Positions 33,770 through 47,484 are shown, counted from the stretch's first letter. The stretch: 64,000 bases of DNA from Pyrrhoderma lamaoense (GCA_002794735.1 NBAZ01000001.1:744001-808000); one strand, 5' to 3'. Notes: generated from the letters alone by a model not told the origin. A program made the numbers and translations.

Positions 33770-34632
33770 TTACAAATTAGCCCTCATCTTCTCTAGTGTT
33801 GCCGCTAACTCTTCTTTCTTAGCCTGACGTATCGGCCAGTTATCATCAACACTCAAAACTAGTCCTTCCTTTTCGTTTGGCTTCGGAATTACATGGAAAT
33901 GGACATGATCAACGTGCTATAGGATGATTCATGCATAAAATATAAATTATCGTTTGATATATCCAGTATTAGTCGTTGTAATGCTTTCCCTACTTCGTGA
34001 GGAAACCCACCTGGAAAGCCAGCTTCCCGTTATTCTGAGTCAGGACGCTTTAGAAAGCTTTTCATTTTCTAAAGTATCTAGGTAGGTACGAACCTGGAGA
34101 ACATTATACTGTTCAGCGCCAGTAGCCTTAGCTACCTTCTTGAGTAAGGGTCCTATATCAGTTAGGTACTCGTCCGGAAGGTCTCCAATAGTCCTTGCGT
34201 GATCTGATTTCAAACATATAGGGATCGTGGTCAGAATGACATGATAGGGAAGTGTGCATTAGCGTACACTTGGGTATTATCTGAGTATGACCCTCAGATA
34301 CTGGGTTGATATCGAGAAAAGCGAGGCTATACAACAAGTTTCAATTTCACACAGTAACAAGAATGTTTATACCCGATAACGGAGCTTAGTCTAGCTAAGA
34401 TATTTCATGAAAGACATGCCTATGCTCGGTCTCAAAGACTTTGTGACACGGTATGTCTCCTAGTAGATAATCAATCTGAGATCCTGTCCACTTTGTGATG
34501 TCAATGATCACCTTTGATTATCATACAAAATATGCATCTGCAAATAGTTTCTAGATGTTAATGATCCGTTCGGAAATCGGAAGTAATTGTCACTTTGACC
34601 CACTTTTCTCCTATTTTGACATTATCAGACAT
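33770..34632 (-). CDS. HNT1: HIT-family nucleotide hydrolase (HINT/Hnt1-like)
   Basis: Histidine-triad phosphoramidase. Seven exons (34632-34604, 34537-34512, 34459-34420, 34326-34268, 34203-34094, 34034-34011, 33916-33770) give 144 residues in one frame. The zinc-type N-terminus CIFCMIIKGDIPCHKV leads to FLDINPVSEGHTQIIPK. The catalytic HxHxH triad is DHVHFHVIPKPNEKEG. The fourth exon is joined by a GC-AG intron (34419-34327, donor GCATGT); this is needed to keep phase between ETEHS and LAFLDIN. A 24 nt exon encodes NNGKLAFQ, just before the triad. No frame break is seen. Confidence 0.9.
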
Positions 34633-35196
34633 AATTAGCCTTCTAATCTGTTGATGTACAATATGAGTATCTAGATTCGACTGCGGACTTGGGGGATGAC
34701 GCTCTTCACTTTAATCTCAAAAATCTCAGTAGATATATACCACCAGATATTAACACGTGAATGAACAACATCAAGCATGGTATGATCTTGAATTAATCTT
34801 TGTAGAGAGGCGATCTTCTTCTACCCAATGTCGAACACCGAGTGATCCGGTTTCTCGTCGGAAATACGAGATGCAATTTTAGATCTAAATGGTATTATTA
34901 TCATACAGACGAAGGAGTACTATTTGAGAATGCTATGTACATTTTCATGAACTAAGCAAGATATCTACATGAGTCTTGTTTGGAGCAAGCTGGATGGGAC
35001 GACAGAGCAAAACAAAGAACTAAGGATACAGTTTACAGTTGTGAATAAGAATAATCAAAGATGTAAAATTGAAGATGAAACAGGCTGAACCGAAAGAAAA
35101 GCATTTAACAAAAGAAGCTACAAATACTACGAAGTCTAGGAAAGAAAAGAAGCATTACTTTTCCTCTCAGAATGAAAGAGAGAGAAAGTATATGGC
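34633..35196. promoter_or_regulatory. HNT1 upstream region and Mpv17 3' side
   Basis: AT-rich, no gene seen. CACGTG at 34754-34759 lies 122 bp before the HNT1 start codon. An A-rich tract occupies 35060-35160. Confidence 0.45.
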
Positions 35197-36035
35197 TTAT
35201 CCTGTAGTTTGTTGTAATGCATCTTCACGACGTACCTCTCGATTCTCGCGTGAATTGAGTAACGAGAGATACAAATTCCAAAATATTCCACAAGTAGCTT
35301 GGAACGGTACACGCGCTGGTAAAGGCATATACCGAAAATTCACGATCTGTGCCAAAGGCCATACTTGCCAGTTTGCCATAAGGGCACTAGAGTACATGTC
35401 TTTGAATTTTCGTTTAATGTGTGGGAGATCTTGGCCTTCGAGTGTACCCATTGAGCCGATGAAGAGAGCAAGACCGATAGGAGCCATGATTAGTTGATCA
35501 GCTGCAACACGTTTTGCGACAGCTACACCACTTGTACGGGGCATCTGACCAATCGGTGAGTACAATGGAGCTGCAGGTGCAGTTCTACCGAACTGAACTC
35601 CACCTGATAAAGGGGAGAAAGATTGTGTAGTGGGGACACGCAGAGGGAAGCGGGTCTCTAAAAATTTGTTCCAACGTCCAATCACTGGGCCTATGATATA
35701 TATGAGATAATATGTCAATGTACAACCTTCATCTGTTGATACTGATGTACTGCTTACCCATTGCAAAACCAAACGTGAAAAACCGTAGAGTTCGCTGGAT
35801 ATCATATCTTGGTACATCTTCATGATTGGTTGGTTTTGTACCCTTCATTGTTATCAGACAGTCAGTACTCATCCATTGATAAGCAGATGTCCAATTTACT
35901 TACTAATATCTGCGCAACTTGGGCAACGTAGTCACCAACGGCACTCAAAAAGCCATTAGTGATAGCAAGGGTAGTATAAGGACGAGAATCAAAGCTTTGT
36001 TGATATGCACGAGTAGCGTGCTGTATGGTAGCCAT
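35197..36035 (-). CDS. Mpv17/PMP22/Sym1-family membrane protein
   Basis: Predicted small integral membrane protein of mitochondria or peroxisomes. Three exons (36035-35904, 35842-35758, 35690-35197) give 236 residues, all phases consistent. The N-terminus YQQSFDSRPYTTLAITNGFL and GDYVAQ is typical, followed by DVPRYDIQRTLRFFTFGFAM, GPVIGRWNKFLE, VAADQLIMAPIGLALFI and the family signature WQVWPLAQIVNFRYMPLPAR, VPFQATCGIFWNLYLSLLN. Four hydrophobic segments can be drawn. A 60-residue insert rich in Pro and Ser lies between the second and third segments, as in some fungal members. It is either the Sym1 or the peroxisomal branch; I cannot say which. Confidence 0.92.
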
Positions 36036-36404
36036 TAGAAAAGAGTGGAGATGATGTGGTCTCTAGCGCTTGAGGCGCGACCTGTTTTGCATTCTTGTAT
36101 TTGAACCCAGACTTTGCTCTTGCTCCAATGAAAAAGGTGCCACTCCTGTGCGGTAACATCTGACGCGATAAGGTTCGCTTTCGTGGAATAAGAACCCCAA
36201 ATGATTGTGATGTCAGAATTCCCTGATTCAGTAAAGTAGCCATCACGTGCTCTTGAACCTTCTACAAATTTCCATCCAATCACTTCAAAATGCCTCAACA
36301 ATGATTGATTGTAGTCATAGTGATACATATAAGATTATTGTTTACAAGTATGAGTCAACCTTTTCCAACATAGCGTTGCTTTTCATAACTACGCCATAAC
36401 AATT
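36036..36404. promoter_or_regulatory. Mpv17 upstream region / URB2 3' end
   Basis: A 97-residue open frame (36328-36035, minus) lies here, but it overlaps the Mpv17 promoter, has no recognisable motif and I do not support it as a gene. CACGTG is at 36244-36249. Confidence 0.4.
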
Positions 36405-39400
36405 TCAATGCAGCTCTCCACTAGCATCGCTAGTCCAAGCCATCAACGCATTTCTTCCATGTTCACCCATTGATTCACAAAGCACATACAAGCCCGGAAC
36501 CAAAGCCTCTCGAATATTCGTCGGCGTAAGTAATAGTGGATTGGCCAAATCGGTTAGATAGGCGCTAATAACCGAGGCGGCATGCTTTGAGAAAGGTGTC
36601 AGAAGCGATTCAGCCGTTCGTTCTTTTGCCTTGGTTTTTTCATTAAACGTTCGCGGGATTGTTTTTGCTTGAAGAGCTGTAAGTAGTCGCGCCACCTCTT
36701 TTGATTCTTGTACACCAAGAGGAGCTGAAGGAGAAATCCACATTGGAAGCGTGTTCGCAACAAGTGCAAGTTGACGTGAGCCAAGTTGAGGTCGGGCGCA
36801 CACAGTGTGTGGATTAAGAGGCGTAGGATGACTACTAAATGTGGAAGATTGGAAACTACCAAGTCTCGTCTTAATCGGATTATAGACCCAATAATTGAGC
36901 ATATGGAGCGTAATATAGCTGGATGACTTTCGGACGTATGTTCAGCTCTCCCGGTCAAGAAATTCGATAGTATAACCCAAATAGAACCGACTATGTTCAA
37001 CCGTAAGAAAGCAGGCTACAGGATAACAATAAGTATATTTATCACAAAGAAGATCAAAAATATATGCACCCGAGTGATGACAACGGTTTCGATGAAAGTA
37101 AGCACTTCAGAACACAGACTAATGTCACCAGACGAGAAAACTTCGTTCCCCAGAAATATCCGAACAGTCTCCTCCGAGTGTTCCTGAATCACTCTCATTG
37201 CCCCTAACATGTATTATTAGTACAAAGAAAGCGGAGGAAGTATCTCTATATACCTTCGGGAGCAGCTTCTAATAGTACACGGGATAAATGCACTAAAAGA
37301 CGTTTTTCACCGGAAGCGGATTTTTCAATCGCCTCACGAATGAAGGAGAGTACATACGAGTACTCTGACACGGATATATTCTTAATTGTACGAACCAACG
37401 CAGAATCGCAGACGATAGTTTCTGAATGAAGAAGATTGGGAAAATAAATTTTTAGTGGATATGTAAATATCCAAAACGTCGAAAATCAGATAAAATTACT
37501 TACTCGAAAGTTGTAGGCGATCGAGGAGGACATAGGAGGAAACTATTATGGATAGATGCATCAAAAGGCTTTCAGCAATATGAAGTTCTTCCAGAAGAAG
37601 ACAAAAGACTTGAGTTCCCAAAGCTCTTAGTTCCCCAGTAGTACTCTTTGCGGCAATCACGTATTGTAGGATCTTTACACCACATAGACTTTCGTGACCT
37701 ATATTTTTATGTTAAAGACTAGATTCGCACTATTGTCGATAGAATGTATACCATTGATTCCGAGCCAGTGAGTAAGAGCGAGATATACCCTCCAAGAATG
37801 AATGATATCTTCACTTTCCTGAGCTTTATTGAGATTCAGAGCTGCTGTTGGAGAAGTCATGACAGATGCATATTGTGCTCGTAGGAACGCAAGTAACTCC
37901 CTGATAGTACCCAAAGCTGACGCCGGAAGTTTGCTAACAATAATCTTAGTCAGCATATTGTTCTGAATTCAATCACAATCTAAGACACTGTCTACCTTGA
38001 ACTCGGGCATTCAGTCAGGAGAAAGTCAATAAAAAGGAGCAAGTAATTTTCTTCTCCGGTAGCAGCCAGCTTTTGGAGTGAGCCACAAACCTTGGTGAAT
38101 TGCTCTGTTTCTCCATGCAAAGAGAGCCGGATTACTTGTCTGATGGATTTGATCAGCTCAGTTCGACAAGGTGAGGGAGTGCTCGTTTCATGCTCACTTG
38201 AAAATAACGATAAGCAATTCCGTGGTCACTTGCACATACAGATCATTGTTATCCTTGGAAGAGCACGCAGATGACTGTATAGATATCCAATGTAATTATC
38301 AGGCTCGCTGAGGAAAGAATCAGCAAAATTAAAAGAACGTAGCGTCATTGATAGCTTACCGCGATCTCCCATAAACCAATATATCTGCATTAGCTACGAG
38401 CCAAGCTCTCGCAAGGGCTTGAGTATATCGACATTGTGATGATCTTGAATATTCTGCACCAGTTTCACGAGCAAACAAGAAACACTCGAAATCCGTTACG
38501 AGAGCACGTTGAATGATCAACACCCGAGATGCTCGAGAAAGATACTCTCTTGGACTCCTCAGAAGGGTAGAGAACACAAATTGAGCATAGATTATTTTTT
38601 GCATGTTCCAACTGGCTTGTATCATTCTTCCTCGTTTAGGTATGCCTGAAAATGACTGGGAGATGTACTCTGAATAACTCTTCAACTCATTTTGAGGGAA
38701 AGATGACTCAGCCTCGTTTATCAAGGCATCTGTTACGGTAGTTTAATATTGATTTGTCGATTTAGAATCTAAAAAATATACCTCGTAATCTTGGTAACTC
38801 CCAAAACGAAGCTGATTGCATCGTTCGACTTAAGATCCACTGGATTGATATACCTCCATCCGATGCCTTCTTATCGACTGGTAATTGTAAGAAACACAGT
38901 CTTGCAATTGCTTTCAGTTGTGCCTGAGATGCAATCTCCCTTCAAGGACGTATTAATTTCAGGGGGGGAATTGATTTAGGGTAAGAACGTACTCGATAAT
39001 GGAGAGCCATCTATCCAAAGTTAAGTACAAAACAGCTAAAGCACCTCGTGCATGGCTTCCAGTTTCCAGTGTGTTTAGGCTGCTCGAAAGACCATCCCAA
39101 GAGAACTCAGGCACGGACTTTCGATCAGATTTATCCTCAACCTCAAGATTCGAGGTTATATAGCTTATCAGATGACTAATTATACCCTCACTAAGTGATC
39201 GGTTCTCAAACAGCACATCGTTGTCAAAAAAGGATCTAAACTGAGTAGTTATGACGTAGGTCAGGGTATATCCTTCAAATTCAATAGATGTTGATTACTT
39301 ACAATCTCTACAATAAGCTCTGGTATCGTTTCTGTCTCTTTAAGAAGCGTAGGTATATTCTCAAGGATGCAATTTGGTGTCGGTACATTCAATGGGCTTA

Positions 39401-41541
39401 AGTAAGGGCTCATACGGAATGTATGCTGGAGTCTGAGAGTTGCTATTGAGACACACTGCATTGGCCACTTTGACAGACATGTGGGAAAAGCCTGTTTAAG
39501 AACCTCGTCCAATTCCGAGGACATACTCGAAATTGAGGATAGAATGAGATCCTTTGATGCCTCTGAGAGGGTAGAGTACGGAAGTGAAGGGAGAATAATG
39601 GCCATTAGGCGAGATAACAGAGAATAAGACAAAGCTGCACAATCTGCTTTCGTCAGCGAAGACATATTCTCCATAGACGATCGTCGATGTCTTCTTTTTG
39701 AAACATCGACATTCCATCCATTAGGTTCATCTACATCCATAGCGTCTACGTTCTCCCAAAGCAAATCTTTACAAGATTTGAAAGCAGCGACGACATCCTG
39801 AACTACTTCAGGAGTCTGTCCGGGTGTGAGAAAACTTCGGGTGATTCGAGATAGGTTTTCGATATGAGAAAATCCGAGAAGAGATCCAGCTAGGCAACTT
39901 TGAGTAGCAAGCCTGATATCAGGATATTCTTTTGATGTTCGCAAAGAAGAGGGGAATTCGATAAGGCACATGACAAGATGCGAGATATAGGAAGGAAGAG
40001 TCCGAGCCTTGACATGGAATTCTAATATTTCATGCAGTAACTCATTACACGACGGGTAGATAGTTGGATCCATCTAGTTGAATTAACATTTAGCCTTCAT
40101 ATACGTCGAAACGTGGGAGATATTCACTTACCGTTAAAAGATTTGAAAGGGTATCGGATAATCGAGGACACACGAAGTCAAAATCTATTCGTGTCAACAT
40201 ATGAAGAACTTTCACAGCTAATTCTTGCACTGTATTGTTTTCCGCTGGGAGGGGTGAGTTACAAGCAGATACATTCTAGCGAACATATGAATACTACCTT
40301 TTAGTTGAGTTAAAGCGGAAGAAATGACATCATCAAACATGTCTATCCTTTCTGAAATGTTATTTCCCGTCAAATGTGCTGCTTCCATTATTTCTAGAAC
40401 TTCATGTATGCATCCCCATTTCCTTTCATTGTCCTCAAACTCTCGTAAAGTCCGGTAACAAACAGAGAAAGCTTTTAGCCCAGCTTCTTTGTACTTATTT
40501 TGATTGGTTTGTTCCTGGGCCTGACTTGATCCAGAACCAAATATGGTTGCACTGGACTTTTGTATCTCTTCAACGTAAGCTTTGTACAGGAGCGGGACTG
40601 CCTTCAATTGAGAGCAAGGTGTCCCGCAAGGAGAGAAGTATCCCTGGGAGAACACTAGATCCAATGGGTCTTGAGGTCCCTTTAGAGCATCAATGGAGAA
40701 GAGTATGTCGATACCAACTTGAGTGAGCTCAGATTTTAGTATTTTTCTTTTGTCTCGTTGTGTCTTATCTTCAAACGCGGGCTCAGAAGTTATGAATCTG
40801 ATCCAAGCACTGAAGTTTTGTTGTACAAACGATGTGAAAACCTTGAGGATAGTGATATTAAGCAGTGTGTATGGTAAGTACAGAAAGTTAGACCAACCTT
40901 CTTTTTTGTGGACGAGTTTCCAAATGAATAACGAAACGAGCGAATGATCATAAGACAGACTGAGTCTAGCTTGGAGTCCGTGAAATCAGGAGTAAGCGAC
41001 ACATAACTCATCACTGCATTGAAGCAGTCTGTCAAGGCATCCAGGTTCAGTCGAGCTGTGACCAAAGGCCAAATGACTTGCATGCATTGAGCAAATTGTT
41101 CAAGTAATGAGCCTTTCATTTCTTGATGTAGTCTCTTCACGGCACTTATAAACGTAGATATCATTGGGGAAATAGAATATCGAACCAAGAAAGGGGGAAG
41201 CCATACTCTGCTTGAACGAGAAGCCTGAGGGTTAGACGAAAGTACTTGGTTAAGAAGAGACCAGTACAGTTCAGAGAACAGTGTACTTGTTATGCTAGGG
41301 GGCTTCAGTATTGAAAGACAGATAAAATTACGAGCTAAACCTACTCTGGGTTAGCCTTCTCCTTCAAGAAAGAGTTGATTATCCATTCCGCCAGAACCTC
41401 ATCTTTGTTTGGAAAGCGTATAGCCGTTGAGTCCCAAGCAAACTTTGCAATCTCAATTTTTGAAGGTCCACCATTCTTCGGTGGGTCGTTCGGACCTTTG
41501 AGAGCCTTGATAATGGTTTGAGGTGTGCAATACGCCTCCAT
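36405..41541 (-). CDS. Urb2/Npa2-like nucleolar ribosome biogenesis protein
   Basis: Large alpha-solenoid protein expected to act in 60S subunit maturation in the nucleolus. About nine or more exons are seen, including 41541-41341, around 41188-40790, 40664-40218, 40073-39261, 39216-38959, 38724-38356, 37956-37699 and the last to 36405. Total length is roughly 1,300-1,500 residues, depending on introns that I did not all place. Family identity rests on the C-terminal domain: VARLLTALQAKTIP, PFSKHAASVISAYL, REALVPGLYVLCESMGEHGRNAL and a short tail. The rest is leucine-rich helical sequence with little motif content. The N-terminus (MEAYCTPQTIIKALKG, FAWDSTAIRFPNKDEVLAEW) looks typical of fungal orthologues. 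Assignment is from recall of the C-terminal pattern and is less certain than most here. Confidence 0.7.
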
Positions 41542-41733
41542 TTGAGAGGCAACAGTAGGCCAACTCTGAGCAAAAATGCTATATATTTTACTGAACTCAG
41601 AACTATTTTACAAAATGTTGGTTACGTAACATAAGATGATTAAGTGATCGTATAATAATAATCATGCGTAACATGTTTAATAATTACAGTGAAGTACTAG
41701 TGTGCACATGTACTCCCCTTCCATTTCTACCTT

Positions 41734-43307
41734 ATGGCATCTGGAGTACATGATGAGGAACTGCAGGTTCTGAAATCAATATATCCCGACTATATACTTG
41801 AATGTGACCGAGGGACCGTGAAACTAGAAGTACCAATTGAACTTGGAGCTTCTAGACGGGTATACATCCAAAGCACAAAAGACACTGACGATCACTCTTC
41901 AATCAAAGTTAACCATCTTCCTCCGTTGTTATTATCGGTTCATCTCTTGGATTCATATCCAGATCAAGGACCACCTATAATCTTCGCTCTTCGTGCCACA
42001 CATGCATGGCTCCCACTTGAACGAGAGCTTGTAAGATACTTAAATGAGCAGTGGCTAGAAAGAGAAGGGGTCTTATGTACTTGGATAGAAGCCATAAGGA
42101 GCGGTGACTTCCTAAACGCTTTGGGACTTGCTGACCGAAATAATGATATTTGGTAAGTGTTAATTGATGCAACTTCTGTGTTGTTGCCAATGTCTTAGCA
42201 TAGGCTCCCTTGTCCAGGATTGCAGTCTCAGCTATCTCAGCTTCTGATAGATTATGACAGAAACGTTAGCAATAGGGAATTCTCGCAGAATTCACATCCC
42301 TGTTCCCTATGTTTTACATCTGTCAAAGGGGTCCGATGTATACAGCTTTCATGTGAACATGTTTTTTGTCGGTCTTGCCTACAAGAATATTGGAGCTTCT
42401 GTATATCCGAAGGTTCCGTTGAAAGAGTGGGGTGTGCAGAATCTGTATGTATCAAGAAATCTGTTGAGGCTACGGAAGAGGAGGTGCGTCGGGTTGTATC
42501 CGAAAAGGAGGTAATAAGATGGAAATGGTTAAGGACGAAAAGAGCAATCGAGAAAGGTCGGTAATCTGGAATTTATCTGGTCCAAGCTTTTAATTCAATA
42601 CAATATAGATCCGAGCATAATGCATTGTCCAATTCCGTCTTGTCAGGAACCGGTACCAGTTCCTAGTTTGGATTCCAATGCATCTTCTGGTTGGAGTAGA
42701 TTCCGTAGCTGTCTGTTCTGCGGGTTCAATTTTTGTTCATTCTGTAAACATACTTGGTGAGTAAGGTTCTTATAATCGTAAACCAGTGCATTTATTTATA
42801 TATATAAGGCATGGTCCGGTGTCTGAGTGCCCAAAGTCCGTCACTCTTACACTAGTGATGGAGTATCTCGACCTCCCTGAAGGATCTCCTGAAAGAACTA
42901 TTTTGGAACGCAGATTTGGAAAGGGTGTTATCATTAAGCTCGTCAATCAGTATTTGGAAGAGAAGCAGACGGAAGATCTGTTAAAGAAAATGACTACGTC
43001 GTGTCCCGGATGCAATGTCCACATTGAAAAATCTCTTGGATGCAACCATGTATGTTTGTCGTTAATTTGATCATAATTTTTATTTGTGTTGTCTTACTAA
43101 CAGGTTCCTACATCAATATTATAATAGATGTGTTGCGTAAAATGCAATCAGCACTTCTGTTATCGGTGCGGAGCAAAATTGAACGCACTCGATCCTTATG
43201 CACACTTCTCCGCCATAGGAACTAGGTGCTATGGAAAATTGTTTGATATTGACCAAAATCTAGAAGAGGACGGTTGGCAAGCTATTGAATGGGTTGATGG
43301 CCTATGA
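41734..43307 (+). CDS. RWD + RING-between-RING E3 ubiquitin ligase (RNF14-like)
   Basis: RBR ligases pass ubiquitin through a cysteine thioester. The N-terminal RWD domain (residues about 5-130) begins DEELQVLKSIYPDYILECD, with SYPDQGPPIIFALRA. RING1 is CSLCFTSVKGVRCIQLSCEH with VFCRSCLQEYW. The in-between domain includes HCPIPSCQEPV, CLFCGFNFCSFCKHTWHG. The catalytic Rcat domain is CPGCNVHIEKSLGCNHMCC followed by KCNQHFCYRCGAKL, in which the Cys of GCNH corresponds to the active residue. An acidic helix ends at 43307. Introns near 42150-42210, 42560-42608, 42756-42808 and 43050-43128 join in phase. Frame intact. It is divergent from URB2, with 192 bp between start codons. Confidence 0.92.
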
Positions 43308-43981
43308 TCTTATGGTCTTGATGTAATAATCTTGTATGGGCATATGTGCATTATTTTTTTTTCTACTTTCATTTGTTACGAGAGCATCATGATTTGTTAA
43401 AGTTTTTTTTAAAATAGAATAAAATTAATAAACATTCTTGACGTAGGGGGGGAGGGATACTGCGGTATAGGAGCCGCGATCCGAAATTGGCGCAACATTG
43501 CTGAAATTTTCAATTTCTTATATGTGTTTTATTTTTTGTGGCTAAAAAGGGAACGAAATAAGGAAGAGGGCACGATAATTGAGTAAAAAATAGAGAAAGA
43601 ACTTTTTTTTACAAAAAAAGGCGGTGGCTAGGAACCGGGGGTGTCTCAGCCGGAATTTTGAGACTTGAAACGGCTGTCTAGAATCATTGTCTTACTCGAC
43701 CCCGTCCGCGCCTTCATGCTCCTCTACTGAGCACTGTTATATCCCTTTACTTCTTTCTTGTCTATTTACTTTCTCTTCCCTCGTGCATAGCGACTAGGTC
43801 GAGACGAAACCGTCGCTCTATATCCTCTTCGCTATACCCAGCAGCACACTGCCATACCCAAAAAAAATCGTATCCGTCAGCGCATCCCCCAAAAAACGCT
43901 GGTCGATACACTCTTGACTTACTCACATAGATCTCTGCTTTCTAAACCATTTTCTTTGATCTACGGGCACTTAGTGCAACT
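43308..43981. other. Intergenic region upstream of the KH gene
   Basis: No gene seen. Contains a G-rich GGGGGGGAGGG tract near 43446 and pyrimidine-rich runs close to the KH start, as in a transcription start region. Confidence 0.5.
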
Positions 43982-46900
43982 ATGGATATCTATACAACTT
44001 CTTTTACATATCCTCGAGTACCACCAACTTCGCATCCTCTGGACTATGGGAATCCATTTGCATCGATCCAGAATGCCTTAGGAGATCCGACGACCATGAC
44101 TGCTCTGGCAATGGACGCGGAAACTATCTCTCAAGTTTCTATGAAGGCAAGTCAGACACATGGTTGTCTTGTTTCGTTCACCAAGGCCTCTCATGGGAAG
44201 AGCTGGAACTTTCATCTCTCCGGAGCATACCAGCAAGTCATTGCTGCTAGAGGTATGATTCTCCGTGAATGCCCAACTCAGGTACGTTATCTTCCCTGAA
44301 CTTGTGTTCTACTTCTTTACTCTCTTATTGGGTTTTGAATTCACGTTTTGCAATACAGCATCGGGCTTCTATTCGTCTAACTCGATCTGAGATACTTGAC
44401 CTTCCTTCCTCCAGTCCTGCTGTAAAGCCGGAAGTGCGCGCCCGTCTTGATGAGATTGCCGCCCAGACTGCTGTAAGGATAGCTGTCGTAAATAGTTCAC
44501 AGTCAGCCTCGTTGGCATTACCTGAGAGTATTGCTTCGGACGGTCTTTGGACTGGGCTGGAAACAGAACGCATATGCGAGTTAGCGATCTCTGGAAGCGG
44601 AATTGACCTTGTAGATGTAGCGAGAGTTCGGCTTCTTGTTATGTTGGATGAGCTTGTGCGTTGCTAGGACCCTTTCCTTTGTGAAAAAGAAGACTTACGC
44701 TTATGATTTTTGTTTCAGAGTGGCCTTCATTCCGAAAGTTGTGATATTGACCACAAGTTGCATTCGATAATTGCTGGACGAAGACGTAGTGCTGTACAAT
44801 CCATCCAGGAGGAAACAGCCACGAACATCTATTTCCCTTCTCCTTTACAAGGTCTTGTGGGCCCTGATGTTGGAACGAATAACGTTACTCAACCTCCAAT
44901 CGGTTCCGCCGCTCGTCAGAGCAATAATACGATATGGATCACTGGTGAATTCTTTGAGGTGCAAAGAGCCAGGGACATGCTTTGTAAATTAGCTACGCAA
45001 AAGGTATCTTCATACACCCCTAATATTTCTTTACGTATTGATTGATAACTCTTCCAGAGTAATCAATTGATGTCAAGAGACACTGCAATCCTCCACGCAA
45101 ACTAGATTGGATGCTGACAGACCGCATGGATGACCTCAAAACAATAATGAACGATAATGCCACCTTCATTAATTTTCCTCCTATAGGGAGCTCTACTAGT
45201 TTAATCACTGTCTACGGGGATAGCAAAGTCAATATACAACGGACTATAAGATCAATCATGCAATTAGTAAGCTTATCGATCTTTAAGCTTAAACATTGCT
45301 AATTAGTCTTTGATCAGGCTTGTCAATTCTATGTAGCTTCACTTTGGCTTCTCCCCATACAATTTAATGTCCTCTTGCCTCCCTCAACTCTTAATCCCGC
45401 GCAGATGACTACTGTCTTGAAACAGATTTCTGATGTTTCTGGAGCAGAAGTCGTATTCAAAAGCATGTGCTTTGAGATGCACGGACTCGAACAAGAGGTA
45501 CGGTCGGCCGTTTCAATGGTACTCGAACTTGATGCAATCAAGGTATGATATATCATCTCTTGATCTCAGATAGCCTGCTTTACTAAGCGGACTCGTTTAG
45601 TCTTTCCAACATGAAATTCGCTTCCAAATTGAGCTTGCTAATGAACACCGTGAGTTTATCAGCGGCAAGAAGAACGGAAAGATCAACAAGATCATGCAAA
45701 CATCTAACGTAAAAGTAAAGTTTGAGACTTTTAATGACCACAACTTCCTGATCGATATCTCGAGTCCCGATGTTGGAGCTTTGCAAGGGCTCAGTCTTTT
45801 GCAGGAAGAATTACCTGCAGAAATATCCTTCCACGTCCCTGAAGCATACCATAAACGTATCATTGGTGTTGGGGGTAAAAGCATACAGCGGATCATGAAA
45901 AAATGGGGCGTCTACGTGAAGTTCTCAAACGCGGACGAGTTTTCTGCATTAGGAGGTTATTTAGATAACGAAGATAATGTCGTTGCTCGAACTCCGGCGA
46001 AAAATGCAATGAATTTGGAAAATCTGAAAGCGGCTGTTATGGAATTAGTCAACCCCAAGGTATATCAACTTACTATTCTTATCAGATGAACAAGATTTCA
46101 TTGGCTAAATCACCTACTAGGATCGAGACTATGTGACTGAGAAGGTTGCTATTCCTAGAAAATACCACCGAACGCTTTCAGGAGAGAAAAGTATTTTCAT
46201 CCATGATATTGAAGGGAAAACGAATTGTAGATTCCGATTTCCTGACAAGGAATCTGCTTTGGATGTTGTTTTAATATTCGGACCTGAGTCTCAGGTCCAT
46301 ATTGCTGCCACAATGCTTCTGGTAAGAATCTTCTCATCGTTGCTTCTAATGTCCTTCTCACTCCTATTGTATTGTAGGACCATGTTCCATTTGAAGCGGA
46401 GATGGCTGTTCCTCCTAGTGGTGATGTGTCTCGAGTTTGTTCGTCACCTGATTTCTTGGCTTTCATAGAGCGTATTAAACGCGATTTCCAAGTTTCGATC
46501 ATTTCGAACATCAAAAAAGGAAGTAATAGCTCTCCTTCTGTAACACCCGGAGAAAGCTCTTTCAAATTTGTTTGTCAAAGAAGCAATAGTGATTTCTTGG
46601 TTACTGCGAGGGAGTCTCTTGAACAGTTTTTAATATCCCAGAATGTCCCTGTCTATCCGACGTACAGGTCTCACAAGCGTGTCGACTCGTTTGCAGATTC
46701 GTTGCCTCACTTCGATAGCAAGCTCCTTTCTGCTGCTCATGCTCATGGGCACAATTCAAAGTCCGCATCATTCAGTTTACCTACTCGTAGACCGACAAAT
46801 GTCTCTGCAGTTCCTGAACCTACGTTGGATAGGAGATTGAGGATGGCGAGCTCATCTCCAGATGTCAAGGCCCTATTTGATAATCACAGCCGAGGCCATA

Positions 46901-47484
46901 ACCATAGTCATTCTGCTCAACACCAAAATACATTTTTGTATAACATCGAGCAAGAGGATTCCGCGGAAACGGATTCCGTATACGATTCTCCATCCGCTGA
47001 CTACTGGACCCCTCTCCCTCAGATTGTGAGTGATCATACGTACTATCCTCTTTCAATCTCTTACGGTGATACACAGGGAGGACCAATCGTTAGAACCCGT
47101 CACCAAAGCGAAGAGTCGTTCAAGCGTGGATCCGACCCTCTCTTGCAAGAGAAGCTCAAGGAAAAACTCAAACCACGTTCACTCCAGAATCGTGCCCAGT
47201 CTCTTGACCTCACATTCTCCCTCGCACGCATAACGGAAACCGGAGTTACTCGCAGGGCCGACTCTCCGACCATTTCCAATCCGGACGAAGACCTTTCACG
47301 GCCGACATCGGCTACAGCGCCGAGTTTCCCGAGCGTATATGGACCCCCGGGTGTCGGGAATTTAGGTTCCGGGTTAGGGATGTCTTTGCGTGGTTTTCCG
47401 CAGTCGGCAGCTCGTGCCGCACGTATTTTAGACGATGAGAGTGTTGAAGAAGTTAGTCGTGTCATTTCAAATCTTGGTCTTTGA
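43982..47484 (+). CDS. Multi-KH-domain RNA-binding protein
   Basis: Contains several KH-type modules separated by introns. The clearest is the GxxG motif in YHKRIIGVGGKSIQRIMKKW with the following VYVKFSNAD strand. Others are DHKLHSIIAGRRRSAVQSI, RQFISGKKNGKINKIMQ-like sequence (EFISGKKNGKINKIMQTSN) and RKYHRTLSGEKSIFIHDI. This resembles Bicaudal-C/vigilin-like proteins, in which some KH copies lack a perfect GxxG. The C-terminal 250 residues are low-complexity (Ser/Pro/His-rich, HSRGHNHSHSAQH) and end EVSRVISNLGL. About seven short introns. One frame break near 45088-45093 (between SRDTA and PPRKLDWML) looks like a missing base. Targets are unknown; it probably acts in cytoplasmic mRNA control. 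Confidence 0.82.

Noticed and set aside
35069..35497. 142-codon plus-strand frame
   Set aside because: Runs antisense over the Mpv17 last exon, whose protein is clearly conserved.
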